The position numbers and the translations under genes are program-made. 24,603 nt of DNA from UPXZ01 sp047974405 (lineage in GTDB: Bacteria; Bacteroidota; Bacteroidia; Bacteroidales; Paludibacteraceae), in NCBI GenBank assembly GCA_047974405.1, contig JBKECI010000045.1:1-24603 (forward strand), read 5' to 3'. Position 1 is the stretch's first letter. Every line of letters begins with the position of its first letter. The notes beneath the pieces are model-generated. The model was not told the DNA's origin. It worked only from the letters and a program-made list of their open reading frames with translations, and searched no databases. Below are positions 1 through 5,225 of this stretch, piece by piece.

Positions 1-470
1 CAAAGCCTCCCGCGTATTAGTCAAACACTACAAAACAGACCAATGCACCTCCTGTAGCGAAATGGACAGATGCACCAAAAGCCAAACAGGTCGGTGTTTA
101 GAGAGGAGCCAATATCAGGAAAATATCGAAGACAACGCCCGCCGCATAGCCCAAAACAAAGATCTCTACCGACAGCGGCAGGCAATTGTAGAACATCCGT
201 TCGGCATTATCAAACGGCAATGGGACTTTTACTACATAATGACCAAAAAAAACAATCAAACGGGCATCGGCAGACGTGGGATTGGTTTTCTGCGCCTTTA
301 ACCTGCGGCGGATATTCAACATCATAGACCGGGAAACGCTGATGAAGTATCTCAAAGTGTTGTTTTCCGTGTTTTCTCTTATTCCGGGCTATTTTAAGCC
401 CCCATCCGCCATCCGCCTTTTCAGGCGGAGATTTACCGCCGATTTTTCTCCTTTCAACCTGTCGGCTTAA
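1..470 (+). pseudogene. IS1182-type transposase, C-terminal part, frameshifted
   Basis: This is the C-terminal end of a DDE transposase that continues to the left of the window. Reading from position 2, the frame shows a cysteine cluster (CTSC..MDRC..GRC), then the ERSQYQ and VEHPFGIIKRQWDFYYIMTKK blocks typical of IS1182-type transposases. That frame then runs out of homology and stops at 301. The expected continuation (TIKRASADVGLVFCAFNLRRIFNI) lies in the third frame and runs to the stop at 470. The two frames meet at a run of eight A at 245-252, and removing one A would restore the reading. A programmed -1 slip would enter the wrong frame, so this looks like a true frameshift or a sequencing error. 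Family assignment rests on remembered motifs. No terminal repeat of the element could be identified. Confidence 0.75.
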
Positions 471-475
471 AACGC

Positions 476-504
476 TTGGTGTAAACTAATATTTACTATC
501 TTTA
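476..504 (+). promoter_or_regulatory. Possible Bacteroidetes promoter pointing into the cassette array
   Basis: A TTG at 476-478 and TATCTTTA at 497-504 are 18 bp apart, close to the Bacteroidetes promoter pattern (TTG, 19-21 bp, TAnnTTTG), although the last base of the -7 box is A rather than G. It lies between the transposase remnant and the first cassette end at 536 and reads into the cassettes. In integrons a promoter just outside the array drives the first cassettes, and this could play that part, but the match is imperfect. Confidence 0.3.
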
Positions 505-535
505 CAGCAAAAATCGAATTTTTAGACGGACTGCC

Positions 536-551
536 GTTATGGGCAATTTTA
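536..551 (+). repeat. Left terminus of cassette 1
   Basis: The sequence GTTATGGGCAATTTTA follows CCG. Its first ten bases recur inverted at 1585-1594 (TGCCCATAAC), just after the last gene of this cassette, preceded there by an A-rich run. The other two cassettes have equivalent left ends at 1713 and 2516, also preceded by CC or CCG and followed by an ATTTTA-like stretch. Confidence 0.7.
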
Positions 552-648
552 CAGAAACGTCCCAGACAAATGGAGTTCAGCGACCATTTCAATCAACGAG
601 GCGACACCGAAAAGCCATACGAGTAGGACTAAAATAATATAAACAAAA

Positions 649-885
649 ATAAAGTCAAAAGGAACAGCGTATTTACTGTGGTTAGTTAGTATTTTCGGAT
701 GGTTGGGTTTTCACCATTTTTATTTAGGCAAAATCGGGAAAGGAATTATTTGGATTTTAACAGGAGGTGTTTTTGGAATTGGAGCACTTGTTGATTTATT
801 TACTCTTGGAGGAGCCGTTGACAACTATAACACAAAAGAAGAATTGAAGACCATCAGAACCAATGCTTTAAGAAATCAATCTTAA
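649..885 (+). CDS. TM2-domain membrane protein with non-standard or lost start codon
   Basis: The product is a short membrane protein of about 78 residues with a TM2 domain: a hydrophobic helix (AYLLWLVSIFGWLG), the linker HHFYLGK, a second helix (GIIWILTGGVFGIGALVDLF), and a polar tail. TM2 proteins are small two-helix proteins of largely unknown function. The in-frame stop at 640 precedes the gene and no ATG follows before the first helix. Homology appears to begin at ATA (649), followed by AAG TCA AAA, where an ATG would be expected. The only usual start is TTG at 703, which would remove the first helix. The gene therefore either starts at a rare AUA codon or has lost its start. It is the first gene of cassette 1, and no specific role can be assigned. 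Confidence 0.65.
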   Translation: MKSKGTAYLLWLVSIFGWLGFHHFYLGKIGKGIIWILTGGVFGIGALVDLFTLGGAVDNYNTKEELKTIRTNALRNQS

Positions 886-901
886 AAAATCCATTTTAAA
901 G

Positions 902-931
902 TTGCACTAAAGAGAAACTTTCGTATATTTG
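902..931 (+). promoter_or_regulatory. Promoter of the toxin-antitoxin pair
   Basis: TTG at 902-904 and TATATTTG at 924-931 are separated by exactly 19 bp, a full match to the Bacteroidetes sigma-ABfr promoter pattern. The GTG start of the toxin is only five bases after the -7 box, so the transcript probably starts at or next to the start codon. The mRNA may therefore be leaderless or nearly so. Confidence 0.7.
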
Positions 932-935
932 CAAT

Positions 936-1286
936 GTGAATGAAAAACAGAAACATAGAATAATAACTTTCTACAAGAATTATTTTCAGACCTTCTTTGA
1001 CAAACAAAACAAGAAAGTAAAAGCAAAAATAGTTTGGACATTTGACTTGGTAGAAGATTTGGAAAGAGTTCCCGAAACGTATCTAAAACACATAGAAAAT
1101 ACGGACGGACTTTACGAAATACGAGTTCAGTTAGGAAGCGATATTTTTCGTATTTTCTGTTTTTTCGACAAAGGACAATTGGTTGTTTTGGCTAACGGTT
1201 TTCAAAAGAAAACACAAAAGACACCTAAAAAAGAAATTGAAATGGCACTCAAAATAAAAGCAGAATATGAAAACGATAAAAAATAA
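936..1286 (+). CDS. higB: RelE/HigB-type toxin (Gp49-like family)
   Basis: This 116-residue basic protein resembles the phage Gp49-like / HigB branch of the RelE superfamily, ribosome-dependent mRNA endonucleases of type II toxin-antitoxin systems. Visible family features are the central block YEIRVQLGSDIFRIFCFF, a hydrophobic strand (GQLVVLANGF), and the lysine-rich KKTQKTPKKEIEMALKI segment near the C-terminus. The toxin-first order and the downstream HTH gene match higBA. The GTG start lies five bases after a strong -7 box. An overlapping ATG at 934 is followed at once by a stop, and an ATG at 940 is out of frame. The gene overlaps the antitoxin gene by 20 nt, indicating co-transcription. 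Both lie inside cassette 1, where they could penalise loss of the array. The family call is firm; activity is inferred. Confidence 0.82.
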   Translation: MNEKQKHRIITFYKNYFQTFFDKQNKKVKAKIVWTFDLVEDLERVPETYLKHIENTDGLYEIRVQLGSDIFRIFCFFDKGQLVVLANGFQKKTQKTPKKEIEMALKIKAEYENDKK

Positions 1287-1575
1287 AAACTTGATGACGC
1301 TCGAAGAATTTAAAGAGAAAAACTACGGCGAACGAGGCACAAAAAAACGTGACGAATTGGAAGCTGGCTACGAAAATTTTAAAATTGGAGTAATGCTTCA
1401 ACAAGCAAGACTTGAAAAAGGCTTGACGCAGGAAGAACTTGCCGACAAAGTTGGTACGACCAAATCATATATTTCTAAAATCGAAAACAACATCAAAGAA
1501 GCGAGGATTTCGACACTTCAAAAAATTGTTGAACTTGGTTTTGGTGGACATTTAGACTTATCAATCCGACTATAA
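1267..1575 (+). CDS. higA: HigA-type XRE-family antitoxin
   Basis: This 102-residue protein has a helix-turn-helix XRE domain at about residues 40-92 (ARLEKGLTQEELADKVGTTKSYISKIEN), preceded by a charged N-terminal extension (TLEEFKEKNYGERGTKKRDELEAGYENFKIG, quoted here in part as TLEEFKEKNYG). Antitoxins of this family bind and neutralise the upstream HigB-like toxin and usually repress their shared promoter. Two starts are possible: ATG 1267, overlapping the toxin by 20 nt, or ATG 1294 (Met10), eight bases past the toxin stop and directly before the conserved TLEEF block. The stop codon lies nine bases before the right end of cassette 1. The repressor role is inferred from the family. Confidence 0.85.
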   Translation: MKTIKNKNLMTLEEFKEKNYGERGTKKRDELEAGYENFKIGVMLQQARLEKGLTQEELADKVGTTKSYISKIENNIKEARISTLQKIVELGFGGHLDLSIRL

Positions 1576-1584
1576 CAAAAAAAC

Positions 1585-1728
1585 TGCCCATAACAAGGTA
1601 TTTATGAAAGACGGGCTGAACGTCATAATATCAACATTTGTGTTTCTATTGAGCTATTGTACAAAGTTCAACGGAAGTACTTCTAATCCCGTCCTTCATA
1701 AATACCCTAACCGATGTGCATTATTTTA
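1585..1728 (+). repeat. attC-like site A between cassettes 1 and 2
   Basis: The site begins with TGCCCATAAC (1585-1594), the inverted copy of cassette 1's left end. It continues with a stem GGTATTTATGAAAGACGGG (1597-1615) pairing with CCCGTCCTTCATAAATACC (1688-1706), 18 of 19 bases complementary, around a 72-nt loop. It ends with CCG and the left end of cassette 2 (GATGTGCATTATTTTA, 1713-1728). The outer boxes come from different cassettes and pair poorly with each other, as in integron arrays. The loop carries CTATTGAGCTATTGTAC (1646-1662), related to the repeat in site C. Length and layout fit attC; the boxes do not fit GTTRRRY. Confidence 0.7.
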
Positions 1729-2516
1729 CGAAAATGAAACCCCTTATTAAAATTTTACTTTTGACATTATTTGTTTCTTGTTCTAGCAGACAATTTACAC
1801 TTAATCAATATTCAAATTATCCAGTAAAGTATGCAAAACAAAAGATTTCTTATCCAAACGATGAATTTACTCTATTTATCCCTAAAGACTGGTTCTGGAA
1901 AGTAGAAGAATATGATGATAAAAACATAATTTTAGGAATTGACGCAGGTTCAAATCCTGATAAAGATGGATTTATAGACATTTTATCAATTCAAAAAGTG
2001 AGAAGTTTTAGTGGAAATGACAATCTGAAATCAGAATATGAATATTTGTTAGATATTGCGAAAAATGCGACTTCAAGAATGAAACTAATTGAAAGTGGTG
2101 AAACAAATATTTTAAAACAAAAATCTTATTTTATCCATACTAAATCAGACACAAAGACTTATGGAGAATCTGAGATGATAAGTTTTATCATTGAAAGTGG
2201 AGAAAAAGGGGTGTTTTATTATATTAATGCAGTTGCTTCACAAACAAAAGACTTGAAAATGAATATGTCAATTTTGATACAATCTTTAAAGACATTTGAA
2301 ATGAACGAAACTGAATAATAAAAACAATGCACAACATCGTGTATGTGCAAGAGTGGGTTAAGTACTAAATCGAAGTTTCGGTTTTCTATGTCGCAAAAAC
2401 CATTTTTTATTCGCTGAAAAAGTGTAAATTAGCAAATAAAAAATGATTTTGCTAACGTCGGTGCAAAACTGAAAATTTTTGGCTTCGAAATCCCGCACTA
2501 CTTATAGCTGAAACCG
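1714..2516 (+). mobile_element. Integron-like gene cassette 2 (lipoprotein)
   Basis: This is a single-gene cassette. Its left end GATGTGCATTATTTTA (1713-1728) matches, inverted, its right end TAAAAACAATGCACAAC (2319-2335), which directly follows the stop codon. The first bases of the left box read GAT rather than GTT, the one clear mismatch among the three left ends. The start codon is about 20 nt inside the cassette, as compact as in classical integron cassettes. No promoter is visible, so expression would depend on upstream transcription. Confidence 0.6.
1734..2318 (+). CDS. Putative lipoprotein of unknown function
   Basis: The product is about 194 residues. The start at ATG 1734 is chosen because it gives a lipoprotein signal (MKPLIKILLLTLFVSCSS) with the acceptor cysteine at residue 16. 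An upstream GTG at 1716 lies inside the cassette end and is unlikely. After the signal comes a globular domain beginning near YPNDEFTLFIPKDWFWKVEEYD, followed by alternating hydrophobic strands and an SEYEYLLDIAKN helix. This pattern recalls small PsbP/DcrB-like lipoproteins, but that is only a resemblance. Specific family not recognised. The protein is expected to be anchored in the periplasm or outer membrane. It is the only gene of cassette 2. Confidence 0.7.
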   Translation: MKPLIKILLLTLFVSCSSRQFTLNQYSNYPVKYAKQKISYPNDEFTLFIPKDWFWKVEEYDDKNIILGIDAGSNPDKDGFIDILSIQKVRSFSGNDNLKSEYEYLLDIAKNATSRMKLIESGETNILKQKSYFIHTKSDTKTYGESEMISFIIESGEKGVFYYINAVASQTKDLKMNMSILIQSLKTFEMNETE

Positions 2517-2531
2517 TTGTGTGCCATTTTA
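2319..2531 (+). repeat. attC-like site B between cassettes 2 and 3
   Basis: This 213-nt gene-free stretch begins with TAAAAACAATGCACAAC (right end of cassette 2) and ends with CCG then GTTGTGTGCCATTTTA (2516-2531, left end of cassette 3). Next to the ends, imperfectly complementary arms can be drawn (near 2345-2359 and 2491-2505, AAGAGTGGG-like against CCCGCACTACTT). Nested inside is a strong inverted repeat, GCAAAAACCATTTTTTATT (2393-2411) against AATAAAAAATGATTTTGC (2435-2452). It is longer than site A and longer than most known attC sites. Confidence 0.55.
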
Positions 2532-2602
2532 GGGGCGACCGTACAACTATCAAGTTTCCACATTTTTTTGATAAACCATAATAGACCAAAACGAAAAAAG
2601 TG

Positions 2603-2610
2603 TAACTTTG
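2603..2610 (+). promoter_or_regulatory. -7 box upstream of the methyltransferase
   Basis: TAACTTTG is an exact TAnnTTTG box ending 18 bases before the methyltransferase ATG. No TTG is found 19-21 bp upstream, so only half of the Bacteroidetes promoter is present. A promoter inside the cassette would let the modification enzyme be made wherever the cassette lands. Confidence 0.45.
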
Positions 2611-2628
2611 TCGGAATAGAATTTTTGA

Positions 2629-4230
2629 ATGGAAATAGCAGTAAAACAGAGTAGCAAAAATAAATTCGGGCAATACTTTACACCAAAAGTAGTGGCTGAC
2701 TTTATGATTGGTTTGGCTGACATTTCCGCAAACTCAAAAATTTTAGAACCGTCTTGTGGCGAAGGAGTTTTCTTAGAAATTCTGCAACAAAAAGGTTACA
2801 ACAACTTGACCGCTTTTGAAATTGACCAAGACTTAGCGACAGACTTTCCCTTCGTTCGTTACGAAAGTTTTGTGAGTGCAAACATTGACGAAAAGTTTGA
2901 TTTAATCATCGGAAATCCGCCATACATACGTTGGAAAAATTTGGAAGACGAACTGAAACAAGAACTTTCAACCAACACAATTTGGAATAAATACTTCAAT
3001 TCGCTTTGCGACTATCTTTACATTTTCATTCTCAAATCCATTGAATTATTAAATGAAAACGGACAACTGATTTTTATTTGCCCTGAATATTGGATGAATA
3101 CAACTCATTCCATTTCGTTGCGTAATTATATGGTGCAAAATGGCTATTTTGAAGAAATTTATCACTTCAACGAAACACCGATTTTTGACAAAGTAACCGT
3201 TTCTATTGTCATTTTTAAGTTTGTAAAAAGCAAACAAAAAACAGACAAAATTAAAGTTGCCAAGTTTTACGCCAATCAAAAACTGACTTCTGAAACACTT
3301 GAAAATTTACAAAACCAAAATCCGTTTAAAGACGCAGAATATATGCAAGTTTCGCAATTCAAAACCAACGAACGTTGGCTTTTGCAAAGTGATGAAGTTC
3401 GAGAAGAATTACAACAATTAGAAACAGTTTGCAAAAAGCAAAACCCGACTTCGTTGCTTAGTTTTTTTGATGATGAAAAAATGGAGTTTCACACCATTGG
3501 AGAAATCTGCGACATCGGAAACGGATTAGTAAGCGGTTTAGATAAAGCGTTTCAAGTGAATGGACACGAATTAAATAGTGCGGAAAAATCGGCAACGATT
3601 AACGTAGTGAAAGCAAAAGATTTGACACCGTTTTTTGCTGAGCACATTACAAAATACATTTTCATCAATGACGGTTTGGAAGAAACCGAATTTCAAAAAA
3701 CGTATCCAAATTTTCATACACATTTTCAGAAATACAAAGCCGATTTAGAAAAACGCTATCAATACAACCGCAAAATAAATTATTGGGAATGGGTTTTCTT
3801 GCGGAATTTCAATCTGTTCAGCAAAGCCGACAAACGAATTTTTGTTCCTTGCAAAGAACGAATTTCCAACAAAGATTATTTTCGTTTTGCATTAGTTGAA
3901 AGCGGAGTTTTCCCGACACAAGACGTTACGGCAATTTTCAGAAAACCCGAAACCAAAGAAAGTATTGAATACATTTTGGCGTATCTCAATCAACCTATAA
4001 TATTTGATTGGCTCAAATGCAACGGAATAGTGAAAGGCAATATTGTTGAGTTTTCCGAAAAACCGATTGCAAGTATTCCGTTCAAAAAAATTGATTGGAA
4101 TGATAAAAACGAAGTTTTATTTCATAATTCTATTACCGATTTGACACAACAATTTCTGACAAATAAAGACGAAAAGTTGCTTTCAAAAATCAACACATTG
4201 TTTAACCAACTTTTTGAAACCCAAAGATGA
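2629..4230 (+). CDS. hincIIM: Type II DNA adenine-N6 methyltransferase, HincII-type
   Basis: The 533-residue protein is an amino-methyltransferase with the gamma-class motif order. Motif X is at about residues 12-19 (KFGQYFTP), the S-adenosylmethionine site ILEPSCGEGVFL at 38-49, an acidic FEID at 63-66, and the catalytic motif NPPY at 96-99. A long C-terminal target-recognition region follows. Its partner is a clear HincII relative, so the predicted target is GTYRAC, methylated on adenine. The site specificity comes from the partner and not from this protein alone. Length is near that of the known HincII methyltransferase (about 500 residues). The ATG lies 18 bases after a -7 box, and the stop overlaps the endonuclease start (ATGA). 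No controller gene is present. Confidence 0.9.
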   Translation: MEIAVKQSSKNKFGQYFTPKVVADFMIGLADISANSKILEPSCGEGVFLEILQQKGYNNLTAFEIDQDLATDFPFVRYESFVSANIDEKFDLIIGNPPYIRWKNLEDELKQELSTNTIWNKYFNSLCDYLYIFILKSIELLNENGQLIFICPEYWMNTTHSISLRNYMVQNGYFEEIYHFNETPIFDKVTVSIVIFKFVKSKQKTDKIKVAKFYANQKLTSETLENLQNQNPFKDAEYMQVSQFKTNERWLLQSDEVREELQQLETVCKKQNPTSLLSFFDDEKMEFHTIGEICDIGNGLVSGLDKAFQVNGHELNSAEKSATINVVKAKDLTPFFAEHITKYIFINDGLEETEFQKTYPNFHTHFQKYKADLEKRYQYNRKINYWEWVFLRNFNLFSKADKRIFVPCKERISNKDYFRFALVESGVFPTQDVTAIFRKPETKESIEYILAYLNQPIIFDWLKCNGIVKGNIVEFSEKPIASIPFKKIDWNDKNEVLFHNSITDLTQQFLTNKDEKLLSKINTLFNQLFETQR

Positions 4231-4994
4231 ACGTAAATTACACTAAGTTAGCAAAGAATATCAAAGGTACTTCCGTTCCAAAACCACTTTCGGGAACATT
4301 GTCGGGACACGCAGCAGGCGAACCATTTGACAAACACGTTTACAGCGAAATCAAAAAACAATTTCAGAAAAATACATTTCGTCAATATGAATATCTGAAC
4401 GATTTGTTTAGCAAAAATCCCGAAGTAATCGGCTTTGAAGCACGACAAGCATTATTCAATTCTCCAACAGTTTTGTTTTTGCTAAGTCGTGGAAAAAATG
4501 CAACAGACAAATGGAGCATTGAAAATCCGTTTGACGAAAAACAAAATGACACAGCAGACATTTTAGTAGTGAAAAATGGTTTCTACGAAATCATTGACAT
4601 CAAGACAAGAAATGTTTCCAAATCGGCACAATCGCCAAATATAATTTCTGCGTTTAAATTGGCACAAGTTTGTGCGAAAATGCTTGACAACAAAGAGTTT
4701 GATAATTTCACTATCAACTATTTTGAAATTGATTGGCTGTTGAATAATGACAAATTAGTGTGCAACGACACGCATTTTGCTTGCTTATTCAAAGCACAAC
4801 CAAACGACCTTTACATCAATTGGGCGGCTGCAATGCAAATTCAGTTTCACGTTCGGGACTTAGACCAAACATACAAAGGAACTATGGAAAGTTGGGCAAA
4901 GTCGTATTTGAAACATTTCGTAACCCAAGCAAAAAAACGAGCAGACGATATGATTAAGAAATTCGTGAAACCATTTGAAAAATACATCGAATAA
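4227..4994 (+). CDS. hincIIR: Type II restriction endonuclease, HincII family
   Basis: This 255-residue protein closely resembles R.HincII (258 residues, cuts GTYRAC) over its whole length. Shared blocks include SGTLSGHAAGEPF (22-34), QYEYLNDLF (53-61), LFNSPT, LLSRGK, NDTADIL and the C-terminal INWAAAMQIQFHVRDLDQ and WAKSYLKHFVTQA. The catalytic set of HincII (Asp114, Asp127, Lys129) corresponds to Asp111, Asp124 and Lys126 here, within NDTADIL and IDIKTR. The DNA-intercalating Gln138 of HincII corresponds to Gln135. All key residues are intact, so the enzyme is probably active. It overlaps the methyltransferase by four bases, giving coupled translation with the protective enzyme made first. 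The stop codon forms part of the cassette's right terminus. HincII comes from Haemophilus, so transfer between phyla is implied. Confidence 0.95.
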   Translation: MNVNYTKLAKNIKGTSVPKPLSGTLSGHAAGEPFDKHVYSEIKKQFQKNTFRQYEYLNDLFSKNPEVIGFEARQALFNSPTVLFLLSRGKNATDKWSIENPFDEKQNDTADILVVKNGFYEIIDIKTRNVSKSAQSPNIISAFKLAQVCAKMLDNKEFDNFTINYFEIDWLLNNDKLVCNDTHFACLFKAQPNDLYINWAAAMQIQFHVRDLDQTYKGTMESWAKSYLKHFVTQAKKRADDMIKKFVKPFEKYIE

Positions 4995-5122
4995 AAACGG
5001 CACACAACAAGGGTTTGGCGTAATGGCGGGCGAAGTGCTACTATTGAACTTTTGTGCATAAACAAACGGCAGTGCATCTATTGAACTTTTGTGCTAAAAA
5101 TCCCCGCCTTCGGCAATACCCG
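4992..5122 (+). repeat. attC-like site C with internal direct repeats
   Basis: The site starts with TAAAAACGGCACACAAC (4992-5008). Imperfect arms follow: GGGTTTGGCGTAATGGCGGG (5011-5030) against CCCCGCCTTCGGCAATACCC (5102-5121), mostly complementary with a few bulges. The loop contains two 24-bp direct repeats, 5034-5057 and 5071-5094, differing at two bases and sharing CTATTGAACTTTTGTGC, with a period of 37 bp. A related sequence is in the loop of site A. The bases after CCG (5120-5122) are GACCATC and match no cassette end. Confidence 0.65.
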
Positions 5123-5225
5123 GACCATCAAACTGTCTAAAAACCCACTGTATCACTTTTAACCTTAATTTTTGTTTTGTAAAACGCAAAAGTTCTATCT
5201 GGATTATTAAAAAAAACTTGCATTT

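Larger units (their letters stand above)
537..1713 (+). mobile_element. Integron-like gene cassette 1 (TM2 protein + toxin-antitoxin)
   Basis: This unit runs from the inferred break in CCG|TTATGGGCA to the equivalent CCG before the next cassette. It holds a TM2-domain gene and a HigB/HigA-type pair, all on the plus strand, then the inverted copy of its own left end (1585-1594) and a long hairpin (1597-1706). The ends match within the cassette and not between neighbours. That is expected if a circular cassette is opened at one point within a palindromic site. The boundaries are inferred from sequence only. Toxin-antitoxin cargo is known to stabilise large integron arrays. Confidence 0.6.
2517..5122 (+). 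mobile_element. Integron-like gene cassette 3 (HincII-type R-M)
   Basis: The left end GTTGTGTGCCATTTTA (2516-2531) matches, inverted, the right end TAAAAACGGCACACAAC (4992-5008), with only one substitution and one extra A. The stop codon of the endonuclease is the first three bases of that right end. The cassette carries both genes of a restriction-modification system and its own -7 box, so it is a self-contained unit of about 2.6 kb, large for a cassette. Its trailing palindrome (site C) ends in CCG at 5120-5122. What follows does not resemble a further cassette end, so this appears to be the last cassette. Confidence 0.6.

Noticed and set aside
539..637. Short open frame of 32 residues at the left end of cassette 1
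   Set aside because: It begins inside the cassette terminus, is rich in Arg/Gln/Thr without any recognisable pattern, and ends just before the TM2 gene; coding is not supported.
2452..2673. Minus-strand open frame of 73 residues across cassette junction B
   Set aside because: It overlaps the inverted repeats and the methyltransferase start, has no family features and no promoter; it is a by-product of the palindromic sequence.
5034..5094. Direct repeats considered as a CRISPR array
   Set aside because: Only two copies with a 13-base gap, no further units and no cas genes; they lie in the loop of a recombination-like palindrome.
536..5122. Calling the junctions classical attC sites
   Set aside because: Core boxes do not fit GTTRRRY (T at the fifth position) and no integrase is present, so only attC-like is claimed.
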